A stretch of 64,000 nucleotides of DNA from NCBI GenBank assembly GCA_032158295.1, contig CM063243.1:4844948-4908947 (forward strand), given 5' to 3'. Below are positions 11,046 through 21,613 of the stretch, piece after piece; within the stretch, counting starts at the first letter, position 1, and every line of letters starts with the position of its first letter. The notes under the pieces were generated by a model, which was not told where the DNA came from, did no database searches, and saw nothing but the letters and a program-made list of their open reading frames with translations. Made by a program: the position numbers and the translations under genes. The DNA is from Pycnopodia helianthoides. Lineage: Eukaryota > Echinodermata > Asteroidea > Forcipulatida > Asteriidae.

Positions 11046-12597
11046 GGAGCAAAAGCCACGGCTTCAGCTAAACCTAATTGTTGTTCTACTGCTTAAAAAA
11101 TACTTGTATAATTGTTGATATTGCGCATGCATGTAGCCTACTGACTCACTGTGCAATTGAATGTAATGTTAAACTGTGTACTAGAAATTTGAAAGGTGTA
11201 ATGACAACGATGAAACAAATGTTGATAATAATAATGATTAACGATACTATTTAATAAAGCTTATTTTCCTTCACAAGTTCACTTGGAAAACATTTCTCTT
11301 TTGCTCCTGGCTTGGTGACCAAAGCTGTTTAGCTTCCTCGCCCTGTATAAATACCTGGCTGTTTATTTTGGTTGGTTTTCTTTTGCTTTCATTATTCTTA
11401 TTAGTCTTGACCTTCTCCTTTTTCCCTCAGACAGCCGCCTTTTTAGTCTGCCGCAGATAATTAAAAACTTTTTTTCCCCTCTTCCGACTATTGACTTTAT
11501 CTTTTGTGTTTCCAACCTATTGTGGTCTAACAAGCCCCTTCCCTCTAAACCCCCCACCCCATGTCTCCTTCTTCATTGTTCATCCCTTGATTTTTCTTTG
11601 TGCTTTCGGCCCCTCTCACTTTTCACTTATTTTCACAAGACTACTTCTGTTACCCTAATATACCTGTTTATGTTTCAAGAAAGACTCTGCTAGGGTCGAA
11701 ATGTCAGGCCACTCAGGAATCCTGGCCACTAACTATATGTTTTGCATCTATACCATAGGTCCTTTTGGTTGGTAAGCAGTTTGCAACAGCTAACTCTATT
11801 TTTTGTTGTTATTCTCAATAACTCACGGTGCTTTAAGTACAAGTAGAATAAAACTGTTATTGAATGGATTTTGCCCATGGATTGTCGCAGAATATAATCT
11901 GTGAATTCTGGCTTTTTCATTTCATTCAGCTTGGCCTCGTCAGGCTAGATTTCACAGTGTGATGATATTCTGTGACAATGCACTCATAATGCATCCAATG
12001 TTTGTATTATATCTTTTTATACTTTAGTAGCATTTTATACTGTACTTATTTGTTTGTTTTTCTCAAAGCCATGCTACTAATACTATATTTAAAAAGAATA
12101 TTTTTATTGTGTGGTCTATACACCGTAGTCATATTTGGAAACTTACGTAACACTTCTTGTCATGTGCATTGATTACTGAATACTGAGGCATTGAAGTAAG
12201 TTCAATATGAAAGTGAATAACTTTCCTGACAAAACAAACCAACTTTTCATTGTTTTCACAAAAAACGAGACAACAGAATTTGATGAAAATTTGAATTCTT
12301 GAATGGTGTGTTTTTATAAGCATAGAGGGTGGGAATGAATCTACTCTACACATACACACCATATATACGCTTCCATTAAGAGTTATCGTGTCCAGTCAGC
12401 ACTGGTCTTGACGGTTTTCTGCAGCTATTGTTATGTTTCCACTGTGGACCTCGGCATGTAACGTTTAAAATTTGTCTTGTATCACACCCAAAATCTTTTC
12501 TTGAACAATTCCTCGTCTCATGTGAAGAATTACTTAGTCCTCAAACCGCTTTAGTCTGTTGATGTTTGAGCGAGGTGAAACTCCTTCAACATCTTCA
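11046..12597. repeat. Duplicated 3' flank of L2 block, no gene
   Basis: Direct repeat of 1197-2890 and inverted relative to 23196-25290. The uninterrupted TTAA at 11042-11045 just before it marks the site occupied by a MITE in the L1 block and lies next to the site of the SINE in the L5 block. Reading frames differ between the copies. Confidence 0.75.
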
Positions 12598-13104
12598 TTA
12601 AATTTTAGCTGAGAATCTTTCAGGTATTTTACAAGTGAATCTCCTCAATTGAGTGCAAGGGAGGTCATTCCACAAGGAAGTTTCATACATCTCGACACAA
12701 TCCTCCGTACCAGCTCCATTGGGTTCACCCGAGGCCCAGTTGGTGTAGCTCACAGAAGGGCTACCATCAATCCAACCAAAGTAATTACCTGTGTTGGAGT
12801 CATCTCGGTAGCCGAGCCATGTGTACTGATACACCCCTCTGTTCATCTGTGTAGCAAGCAGGACGATGAAGTCATTTTCCTCTTTGCTCATAATGGATGC
12901 CAGATGAGATGGTCTGCCAAGGCGTGACAAACTCTGACAGTACTGTTCAGCTTCATCAAAGGTCTTGGCATCCGTCACGAGAAGGTAGCAATGGTTCCCA
13001 AAACTTGTCCATGGACTGATGCAGGACATGCAGGGAGATACGATCAGGAAATGCGACTGAAGGAGAGCTACAAGAATGCTGAAAACAGTGAGGTTTGCTG
13101 CCAT
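12598..13104 (-). CDS. L2: secreted C-type lectin, EPN type
   Basis: An uninterrupted 168-residue protein. Signal peptide about 1-24, then a long-form C-type lectin domain with cysteines at 28, 39, 56, 136, 150 and 158 (expected pairs 28-39, 56-158, 136-150), WLGYR at 96-100, EPN at 127-129 and WND at 145-147. The tail ends ERFSAKI. EPN plus WND is the mannose-type calcium site in characterised lectins; the ligand here is not shown. The start is the first ATG of the frame and the context aaaATGG matches L6. A TATATAG site lies about 55 bp upstream. Closest in this window to L6 (shared GNYFGWIDGSPS and RRFTCKIPERFSAKI). Confidence 0.94.
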   Translation of the reverse strand: MAANLTVFSILVALLQSHFLIVSPCMSCISPWTSFGNHCYLLVTDAKTFDEAEQYCQSLSRLGRPSHLASIMSKEENDFIVLLATQMNRGVYQYTWLGYRDDSNTGNYFGWIDGSPSVSYTNWASGEPNGAGTEDCVEMYETSLWNDLPCTQLRRFTCKIPERFSAKI

Positions 13105-13156
13105 TTTGAGCTCTGGGTGACAGCGTTTATACTTGTTGGCAGCGAGTAATTACAGT

Positions 13157-13164
13157 CTATATAG
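13157..13164 (-). promoter_or_regulatory. TATA-like box of L2
   Basis: CTATATAG read on the minus strand, about 55 bp before the ATG and conserved in position with the L6 site. A short 5' leader of some 25-30 bp would follow if it acts as a TATA box. Confidence 0.55.
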
Positions 13165-13305
13165 TACTGTAGTTAGCTGTTGCTAATGGCAATGTTGAGC
13201 TGCTGTGAATACAATGCATCCAGACGCAGCTTTACTAAGCGTACGTCTGTAAACATGGAGGGTAAAAACTGTGCTATTAAATCTGTTGTTATTTAAATCT
13301 GACCT

Positions 13306-14334
13306 TTAAAGTTGGAGTATACCTTGGGGTATTCCAAAAATTACTGACCGTAAAAACTTAATTGGTTAGAAGCACTGCACCTGTTGATTATGTGTAACAT
13401 TTTGAGCGAAGGATTCTCTTAGAGGGAATGTGGTTTTAGAGAAAGGGATTAAAAAAGATTTCAATCTGAGAAACGTTTCATGCATGAAACAATTCTCAGA
13501 TTGTGTATTTGGTGGCAACTTTGAGGAGAAAGAGAAAAATGTATAGGCCTTCGTGCAATTCCCTCTAGAAGAAAAAAATACACAGCGCCGTAACATCGAG
13601 TTGAAATCATGTTTACATCTAGGTCAGTTAGAACCATAGAGTTATATATAAGAACTAGAGGGCGCACTGGCAATACTGCGTGCACAAACACGCCGGGACC
13701 ACAAGGAGACACGAGCGCCATTTAATAGAGGGCAAAATTGAGTACAAAGTATACGATGTGCGTATGGTAAATGCACGCATCACGCGCTCGGTGTTCATGT
13801 TGTTGTTTTGCGTACAGTAAAGTAATGGTAGTGGTACTTAAAACATGGCCACACCACCCGCGCGACGAGTCACGTAACTTGGCTAGTGCGCCCTCTAGTT
13901 CTTCTATATAACTCTATGGTTATAGAACAGCATGTGATTCTAGGTACTAGACCTTAGTCAGTCGTTGTTTTCATGTAAGTGACGTCACGTGTAGCAACAA
14001 TCGTGACCATGGCCTTATTAGATTCAGCACTGCAGCTGTAAATAATGTATACAATTTTGAGAAAGGATTCCCATCTAATAAGGAATGTGGTTTTAGAGAA
14101 AGGAATTCAAAAAGATTTCAATCTGAGAATGAAACGTTTCTCAGATTGTGTAAAATTACAGAATATTCTTCCTGTGTGGACAAACTGGACATAACCGCTC
14201 CAGATTTTTGGCGATACCTCAAAAACGCTATCTTGAAATGAAATTTTCACAGGTTTGTTTCATCGTATATACATTTATATAGGATTAAAACAATCAAATG
14301 GCTCCAAAAAACCAAAGGTATACTTTGCCTTTAA
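13306..14334 (+). mobile_element. MITE family D, copy 2, disrupted
   Basis: Starts with TTAA and AGTTGGAGTATACCTTGG and ends with the family D right end at 14331-14334. The middle is interrupted from about 13510 to 14030 by unrelated sequence containing a second MITE (13634-13919). The right half is then duplicated in tandem (see 14125-14582). Confidence 0.7.
13634..13919. mobile_element. MITE with 40 bp terminal inverted repeats, nested in family D
   Basis: The left end reads CCATAGAGTTATATATAAGA and continues into CTAGAGGGCGCACT; the right end is the near-perfect inverse (AGTGCGCCCTCTAGTTCTTC, then CTCTATGG). The target duplication is ambiguous (TA or TAG). The interior is GC-richer than its surroundings and has no convincing reading frame. 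Confidence 0.75.
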
Positions 14335-14582
14335 GGTAGGAATTAAGTAGGTAGAGAATGAAACGTTTCTCAGATTGTGTAAAATTACAGAATATTCTTC
14401 CTCTGTGGACAAACTGGGCATAACCGCTCCAGATTTTAGGCGATACCTCAAAAACGCTATCTTGAAATGAAATTTTCACAGGTTTGTTTCATTGTATATA
14501 CATTTATATTGGATTAAAACAAATGGTTACAAAAAACCAAAGGTATACTTTGCCTTTAAGGTAAGAATTAAGTAGGTAGTGT
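14125..14582. repeat. 229 bp tandem duplication of the family D right half
   Basis: The motif GAGAATGAAACGTTTCTCAG begins at 14125 and again at 14354. Each copy runs into the family D right end (TTAA at 14331 and 14556) and a little flank. Confidence 0.85.
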
Positions 14583-14692
14583 TGTTCATATAGAGCCATT
14601 TGCATGTGGGAAATATTTCCCTAATGAAAGAATGGCCCTGAATAAAAAAAAACAAAAAAACGGACACCCCCCCCCCCCCCGAAGAATCAACA

Positions 14693-14958
14693 TTAAAGGT
14701 ACACGCTGCCTTGGATCGGGTGAGTTGGTCTATAAAAAGCGTTTGTAACACGGTCGGCCATTTTGTGGAGTCAAATGGCTGACCGTGTTAGTTCGCAAAG
14801 TTAAAAGAAAACCACGCAAGTTCGAGGCAAATTTGTGTGGATCATTGTATTCTACTTTTAAAACATCTTTCTAACCATATGCATTTTAAAACAAATGGTT
14901 ATGTACAATTGCTTTTTATAGACCAACTCGCCCGATCCAAGGCAACATGTACCTTTAA
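14693..14958. mobile_element. TTAA-flanked MITE, family E, with about 48 bp terminal repeats
   Basis: 266 bp. The left end AGGTACACGCTGCCTTGG continues through GATCGGG and GAGTTGGTCTATAAAAAGC. The right end is the inverse (GCTTTTTATAGACCAACTC to ACCTTTAA). The L1 block has the empty site CATTAAAATG at 8341, which shows precise insertion with TTAA duplication. The inner part also pairs (CACGGTCGGCCATT with AATGGCTGACCGTG). Confidence 0.88.
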
Positions 14959-16222
14959 GATTCCTCGTTGGTGTTGTATATAGGCTAAACCATGTAGTAC
15001 ATTGTGGACTTATGATGCCACAGAGTATAGAGATACAATGAAAACAGACACTGTTGTTGTTTTGGATTGAAGACACAATGATTTTCCACCCTGGTAGGAA
15101 CATTAGCGATATTGAATGATAAGGAAAAAGTCAGAATTACAACACACTTTGATTTTTTTGGTTGTGCTTCAGAATCAAAGATAACAATTCTAAGACATTG
15201 TTACGTTTCAGATACCGGTACAAACAGCAAACAGAAACAATACTAAACACAGACAAACAACGGTGTCATGCAATGCTGTTTGTGGTCATTCTTTCTGACA
15301 TTTAGGTACATGCATTAATGAGTTAAACCTACACCTGAATGGCAATGCGCAACTTGAAATTAATATACATGTCATGCAATGTGGCTTAATTATCTTCTCT
15401 AATAGACCTTTCCATTGTTGATATACAAACTGCGCTGGTTGGCATGGAAGGCCAAATATGTTAGCAAAACACTCAATCGTATTAACAGATGTTTCAACAC
15501 AATTCAACATTTTCTGCAAACTTTCAATTAAGTAAAGATCTTCTCATGATTGGTTGCTTTGTTTCCAACAAATTCAACACCATTTTTGAATATTTGTGTA
15601 ACATTGTTAAAAACTGTGGCTATCCGTTTTTGTTTTGCATTTATGGCTTTCTATAGTTTTCCGATCTCGGTTGGCAAAAACTCGGGCTGTGACGTTGCAA
15701 TAGAAAGGTCTATAACTACAGTGAGTTGAAACTTGACATGCAATTTGACTCCCGAAATAGTAGATCATGGGCAGATGGTGGTCGCTTTTTGTGACGTCAG
15801 TGCAAGGGTTCAATACAAATGGTGATGTTTGACAAACTGGGTCAAAATTACCATCAGTGTAGGCCCTTTCGTTGGACAATAGGGCATTTTTTGGACTCAT
15901 ACAAAATTTGAAAGTGGCCTCCTGGGTGTGAGGTGATTTCATGGTAAGATGACCTCAGGATAGATCGATGTGAAATAAAATCGTGCAGCAGATGAACGGA
16001 GATGCTTTTAGATAATTATTAATTTTACCTTCACGGACTGTTGCGTTTTGTAATAAGCTTTAGTCCATTGTGTTGAATTTAGATATTGACAGCGTTGAGT
16101 GCGCACATGGCTTTAAACGCTCCATGCACAGAAACACACATTGTCTGCTAAGTAGCGCTCAGATTAATTCTGTCAATAAAGCTGATAATGTTGATTGGGT
16201 GCGTAAAATTGGGTCTGCATCT
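14959..16222. repeat. Upstream flank of L2 block, no gene
   Basis: Homologous to 8350-9270 and inverted to about 28000-28740. Segment 14966-15075 is the single-copy precursor of the 112 bp satellite unit. The 111-residue minus frame at 15607-15942 is not preserved in the L1 or L6 blocks, so I do not call it. Confidence 0.7.
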
Positions 16223-16599
16223 TTAAAGGCACTGGACACTATTGGTAATTACTCAAAATAATTTGTTAGCATAAAAACGTACTTGGTAACGAGCAATGGA
16301 GAGCTGTTGATAGTATAAACCATTGTGAGAAACGGCTCCCTCTGAAGTAACGTAGTTTTTGAGAAAGAAGTAATTTCTCAGTAAAATATTTGAATTGATT
16401 TTTAGACCTCACGCGTGAGGTCTCAAAATCAAGCATCTGAAAGCACACAACTTCGTGTGACAACATGGACAAGGGTGTTTTTTCTTCCATTCCAATTGAG
16501 TTCAAATTTTCACAGGTTTGTTATTTTGTGCATGTGTTGAGACACACCAAGTGAGAAGATTGGTCTTTCACATTTACCAAAGGTGTCCAGTGTCTTTAA
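16223..16599 (+). mobile_element. MITE family A, copy 2
   Basis: 377 bp with the family A ends and TTAA on both sides. The L1 block has the empty site at 9268-9271 (GCATCTTTAATTAGCAGGG). Confidence 0.88.
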
Positions 16600-16675
16600 T
16601 TAACAGGGTTCATTTTCTATCAATTTTATTTGTCATTAAAGGTTGATACAACAAAATTGACATTGATACTAGTTC

Positions 16676-16782
16676 CCAAATTCTCCTATAGGACTGATGC
16701 AAGGCATGCAGGGAGATACGATCAGAAATCGTGACTGAAGGAGAGCTGCACAGATACTAAACAAGATGATTGATGTTGCCAT
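16676..16782 (-). pseudogene. L3: 5' fragment of a beta-type C-type lectin
   Basis: On the minus strand an ATG at 16782 opens MATSIILFSICAALLQSRFL followed by IVSPCMPCISP, the same signal peptide and first cysteines as L4 and L5. About 35 codons on, at 16676, the homology stops at the junction with the L2 block. The CRD is absent, so this is a gene fragment left by a rearrangement. Its upstream region (16783-17110) is the beta promoter repeat, including the TATA-like CTATATAA at 16901-16908. It could still give a short transcript. Confidence 0.88.
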
Positions 16783-17110
16783 ACTTGCACAACTGGTGTG
16801 TCATCAAGTTTTCGAGAAGAGCTAACTTAGGCCTGGGTGATCTATATTGATCTGTTATCTTGCCAGCTTGGAAAGGTATCACCCTTTCTTAACTGAGTTC
16901 TTATATAGTGCTTTATCACACCCGATGGGTGTCTCAAAGATCTTAGTAATTTTTTCCTCTAAGGTATGCGGAGCAGTACGTTTTGAAGTATGAGACCTAT
17001 TCCTACATAGCACAATGTAATGGTGTACAAGGTGCTGTGGCACAATACTCAGCCAATCAAACCAGGAACACCGACCGGGGCAAAACCCTTCTCTATTTGA
17101 AAAGTGCACT
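16783..17110 (-). promoter_or_regulatory. SINE-like promoter repeat upstream of L3
   Basis: Read on the minus strand it matches the regions upstream of L4 (18990-19318) and L5 (22360-22694). It includes GCACCTTGTACACC, TCTCATACTTC, a TTTGAGACACCC-like segment, GGGTGTGATAAAGC and ACTATATAAGAACTCAG. The last part resembles the 3' tail of the SINE at 25295-25650. Confidence 0.65.
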
Positions 17111-17439
17111 TGGTTAATTTACTTGCATTACACAACACATATCAATTTTGCTGATATCTCAGAAACCAGTGATGTGTGCACTCTCATGGCGCACAATGGT
17201 TGTTAGTTTTTTAACTTTTGCCTCGTGAAATCTCGTAAAATCAGTCATGCATGCGGTGACAACAAATATACAATCCACTCGTAAACTTTGTAGTGCAAGG
17301 GACCCCTTACTATAATTTTCGTCTTGTAAAAAGGGCTTTTTAGCGTTCATACGTGTACCTTCTGATCAAGCCACACAATGAGCTGGTGAGCCAAATTAGA
17401 AAATCCATGAATAAATAAATAACCTTATTTCATAAAGGC

Positions 17440-17975
17440 CAAGACCTACTCAAAGTGCTTCTATAGTGATCATGGTTGCCTATAGTCAATACCTCCACAG
17501 GGACAGTAAATAATTGGTGATAATTTAAAACATAGAGCTCCTGCAGTAGCAGCAGCAGAACTACGGATGAATAGTCTTCACAAGTACAAACACATTCATT
17601 TTTGTAATAGTATTTCTCACTGTGTCAACTAAATTTTCCTTCATGTACTTGTCTCTATTTTCTTACTATAACTTCTCTTTTTGGGATCTTAAAGCGCATA
17701 GAGGCTTCTCTGTGAATGTGATATGCGCTATACAAGAAAGGTTCATTATTATTATTATTATTATTAAAAAGTTGGAGAGTACCAGTAATTAGTGGCGTAG
17801 GTAGTGACGTCTAGACTCTTGAAGATAAGACTTGCAAGGAGTTGACAAGCCTAATGGTAGCAATAAATCTTTTAGAGGAACGTTTTATAGTTTACAAAAA
17901 CCAAGAGCAAGCATTGTTTGAGTTTTGTCTTTCAAATAATAGTCTATTCCACAAAAGGCAAAGAGCGAGCAAATT
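17440..17975 (-). repeat. Beta upstream module, inverted copy 1, with inserted SINE tail
   Basis: Minus-strand copy of the module also found at 18063-18600 (-), 18680-18790 (+, partial) and 21614-22170 (+). It contains an insertion of about 17535-17766 ending in ATATGCGCTATACAAG and an (ATT)n tail, which looks like a SINE 3' end. Confidence 0.7.
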
Positions 17976-18600
17976 TATTTTAAAACTACTGGAGTAACAC
18001 TTCTTGTACATATGGAGTTTTGACATTGCTGCATACCAAATAGCATGACCAATGGGGCAAGCAAAGTGCTTCTATAATGATTGGGTTGCCTATAGTCAAT
18101 ACCTCCCCAGGGACGGTAAATAGTTGGTAGTAATCTAAAATATCGATTTTTTCAAGTCGTTTAAAGCTCATCACACAGTCAAGAGTTTGAGAGTACCAGT
18201 AATTAGTGGCGTGGGTGGTGACGTCTAGACTCTTGAAGGAAAGACATGCAAGGGGTTGAAAAGCCGAAATGATATCAATAATATTCAAAGGAACGTTTTA
18301 GAGTTTGCAAAAACCAGGAACATGCATTGTTTGAGTTTTTGTGTTTCAATTTTAGTCTATTTTCACAAAGGGCAAAGAGCGAGCAGATTTATTGGCGCTA
18401 ACCAATAAAATTACCACGATCAATGGGGCAAGCAAACTAACAGTAAAATCTACAACCCAATGCTCAGGTAATTACAACTTCCTGTTGGATCACGTTCCTC
18501 CACGTCCAACTTTAAAGCCTGAAAAACAAAGGACACACAAACCCAATCCCTTGCTTCATATCAAACCATGACTTAAAGTCTATACAAAAATCAAGCTGGT
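17976..18600 (-). repeat. Beta upstream module, inverted copy 2, chimeric
   Basis: 17976-18047 is the inverse of 20400-20478, which lies 3' of L4. 18063-18600 is the inverse of about 21614-22145, which lies 5' of L5. By eye I see only about three differences over some 530 bp (for example near 18442 and 18187), so the exchange is recent. The in-frame stretch beginning MNIIDIISAF is present in both copies only because the DNA is nearly identical. Confidence 0.85.
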
Positions 18601-19318
18601 CCTTATTTTTCACTCACTGATTACAGGTACTCTTCAACTCTTTACTGTGCGATGAACTTTCCATGACATGAAAAGTCAATATTTAAAAATACTACCAATT
18701 ATTCCCCATCCCTGGGGAGGTATTGATTATATATAGGCAACCACGATCATTATAGAAGCACTTTGAGTAGTTCATGGCCTTTACAACATAAGGTTATCTA
18801 GTTCTTTATGGATTTTCTAATTTGCCTCACCAGCTCACTGTGTGGCTTGATCAGATGGTACACATACGTACACACATTTAGAAGCAAACGACACTTGACC
18901 ATTATTGCTGCGTCCTAATTGGCTGGGACATAAAGCCAGAGATCTCTTCTGTTGTGTAACCAAGTAAACTAACCCAGTGAAATTTTCAAACAGAGAAGGG
19001 GTTCGCCCCGGTGTTCCTGGTTTGATTGGCTGAGTGTTGTGCCACAGCACCTTGTAAACCATTACATGGTGGCTATGTAGGAAAAGGTCTCATACTTCAA
19101 AACATAGCTCCGCATACCTTAGAGGACAAAAATACTGAGCTCTTTAAGACGCCAATCTGGTGTTATCAACGCACTATATAAAACTCAGCACTATTATTAT
19201 TGAGAAAGGGTGATACCTTTCCAAGCCAACAAGATAACAGAGCAATAGATCACCCCGGCAGAAATTTCTCAAACTGAAGATTTCTCGAAAAACTTGATGA
19301 CAGACCAGTTCTGCAAGT
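18601..19318 (+). promoter_or_regulatory. Upstream region of L4, repeat-derived promoter
   Basis: 18680-18790 matches the beta upstream module and 18990-19318 matches the SINE-like promoter repeat shared with L3 and L5. TATATAAAA at 19175-19183 lies 144 bp before the ATG. Apart from these repeats nothing gene-like is visible. Confidence 0.6.
19175..19183 (+). promoter_or_regulatory. TATA box candidate of L4
   Basis: TATATAAAA in the context gcacTATATAAAActcag. The same spacing to the ATG is kept in L5 (146 bp). The motif belongs to the tail of a dispersed repeat. Confidence 0.55.
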
Positions 19319-19828
19319 ATGGCAACATCAATCATCATGTTTAGTATCATTGCAGCTCTCCTTCAGTCACATTTCCTGATCGTATCTCCCTGCATGCCTT
19401 GCATCAGTCCATGGACACATTTTGGGAGTCATTGCTACCGTCATGCGACGGATTCCAAGACCTTTGATGAAGCTGAACAGTACTGTCAGGGGTTGTCACG
19501 CCCTGGCAGACCATCTCATCTGGCGTCCGTTATGGACAAAGAGGAAAATAACTTCCTCGTCCTGCTTGCCACACAGATGAACGGAGGGAGGTTTCAGCGC
19601 ACATGGCTCGGCTACCGACGTAACACAACCACAGGTTCCTTTGGCTGGATCGACAGTAGCCCTTACATGAACTACACCAACTGGAAACCAAATCAACCCA
19701 GTAATTCTCGTGGAGCGGAGGATTGTGTCGAGATGTATGGAACGTCCATGTGGAATGACCTCCCTTGCACAGATTTGAGGAGCTTCGAGTGTAAAATAGC
19801 CGAAAGACTCTCAGCAAAAATTTATTGA
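19319..19828 (+). CDS. L4: secreted C-type lectin, QPS variant
   Basis: An uninterrupted 169-residue protein. Signal peptide about 1-24 (MATSIIMFSIIAALLQSHFL), then a long-form lectin domain with cysteines at 28, 39, 56, 136, 150 and 158, WLGYR at 96-100 and WND at 145-147. The sugar-specificity position is QPS (126-128) instead of EPN or QPD. In known lectins EPN gives mannose-type and QPD galactose-type binding; QPS is neither, so the ligand is open or binding is altered. The start is the first ATG and matches L5 (gcaagtATGGCAAC). The C-terminus ERLSAKIY is a few residues longer than in L1/L5. The homologous upstream and 3' flanks extend for hundreds of bases. Confidence 0.94.
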   Translation: MATSIIMFSIIAALLQSHFLIVSPCMPCISPWTHFGSHCYRHATDSKTFDEAEQYCQGLSRPGRPSHLASVMDKEENNFLVLLATQMNGGRFQRTWLGYRRNTTTGSFGWIDSSPYMNYTNWKPNQPSNSRGAEDCVEMYGTSMWNDLPCTDLRSFECKIAERLSAKIY

Positions 19829-21003
19829 AGATGTCAAGGGAGTTTCACCTCGCTCAAACGTCAACAGGGTGAGGCGGTTTGAGAACTAAGTAATTCTTCA
19901 ATAGAGACGAGAATTGTTCGAGGAAATTCTTTTTTTTTGGGTGTCATTGACACAAGACAATTTTAAAATTTGCATGCAGAGGTCAACAGTGGAATCATAA
20001 CAATAACTGCAGCGAGTTGTAAAACCATCAAGACCAGTGCTGACTGGACACGATAACTCTTAATGGAAGCATATATGGTGTGTATGTGTAGAGTAGATTC
20101 ATTCCCACCCTCTATGCTTATAAAAACGCTACATTCATTAAAAAATTAATTTTCCTCAAATGATGTAGTCTCATTTTTGTGAAAACAATGAAAAGTTGGT
20201 TTGTTTTGTCAAGGAAGTTATGCACTTTCATATTGGACTAACATCCATTGTGGCAATCAGAATTTCCTGTCTCTAATGTATCAGTGATTCGCACTGCAGG
20301 CATTACAGAATTTGGCAAACCACCATCACCTCCCCCCCAAAATAACAAAAACCAAACAAACAAATACAAAATGAAATTGGCACTTGTGAGTAAAATTAAA
20401 ATGTGCTATTTGGTATGCAGCGATGTCAAAACTCCATATGTACAAGAAGTGTTACTCCAGTAGTTTTAAAATAAGACTATGGTGTTTTAAAATAATAACA
20501 AAACACAAAAAAAGTATCAGTAACACTGCCTTGAGAAAATAATCAAATATTAGAGTACAGTATAAAATGCTATTAAAGTATATAAATAATGATACAAAAT
20601 TGGATGCATTATGAGTGCATTGTCATAAGAATGTTGTCACAAGGGTGAAATCTAACCTGATGATGCCAAGCTGAATTTAAAAATGGAAAAGCCAAATATT
20701 ACCGAGTGATTTCATTCTGCGATAATGCATGAACAAAATACACTCAAAATTTGTTTTATGTACTCAAATTAACTCATTTGTCACTCATTTGTAAAGTATA
20801 ACACAAACAATTGCAAACGTCATAATTTTGAAAATATTTGTCTGTATGAAAAAAAAATAGCACTTTTATTGTATCGGAACTCGTCTACTGAGTATTTTAC
20901 TATCTCTAATGTATCACTGATGCCCAACCCCGGCAATACAGAATATGGCAAATCCCTCCCCCCAAAAAACAAAACAAAAAACCAAATAAACAAATATACC
21001 ATT
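19829..21003 (+). repeat. 3' flank of L4 block with internal duplication, no gene
   Basis: 19829-20480 matches the 3' flank of L5 (23196-23830) and inverted flanks of L1 and L2. The stretch 20240-20400 recurs at about 20895-21030. TTAA at 20060-20063 is the empty site of the family B MITE found downstream of L6. No convincing reading frame. Confidence 0.7.
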
Positions 21004-21510
21004 AGATTGGCACTCCTCGTGAGAAAATTTGAATGTGCTATTCGGTAAGATTGGAACTCATTGTGAGAAAATTTAAATGTGCTATTCGGTAAGATTGGAA
21101 CTCATTATGAGAAAATTTGAATGTGCTATTCGGTTCTTATTTATTCCTCCATGGTAAGATTGGAACTCATTGTGAGAAAATTTGAATGTGCTATTCGGTT
21201 CTTATTTATTCCTCCATGGTAAGATTGGAACTCATTGTGAGAAAATTTGAATGTGCTATTCGGTTCTTATTTATTCCTCCATGGTAAGATTGGAACTCAT
21301 TGTGAGAAAATTTGAATGTGCTATTCGGTAAGAATGGAACTCATTGTGAGAAAATTTGAATGTGCTATTCGGTTCTTATTTATTCCTCCATGGTAAGATT
21401 GGAACTCATTGTGAGAAAATTTGAATGTGCTATTCGGTTCTTATTTATTCCTCCATGGTAAGAATGGAACTCATTGTGAGAAAATTTGAATGTGCTATTC
21501 GGTAAGCAGC
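21004..21510 (+). repeat. Minisatellite of 45 and 71 bp units in the L4 block
   Basis: About nine copies of GGAACTCATTGTGAGAAAAT followed by TTGAATGTGCTATTCGGT. Some units are about 45 bp and others carry an extra TCTTATTTATTCCTCCATGG segment. The L5 block has one copy of the core at 23715-23745, so the array is a local expansion in the L4 block. Confidence 0.88.
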
Positions 21511-21613
21511 AAAGTCAAAACTTCTCCAATGCACATGTACAACAAGTGTTACCCGAGTAGTTACCAAATAAGACTACGGTGTAAAGACCACACAAGATGG
21601 ATCAGCTTGCTCT

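Noticed and set aside
15607..15942. 111-residue minus-strand frame
   Set aside because: Not conserved in the homologous L1 and L6 flanks.
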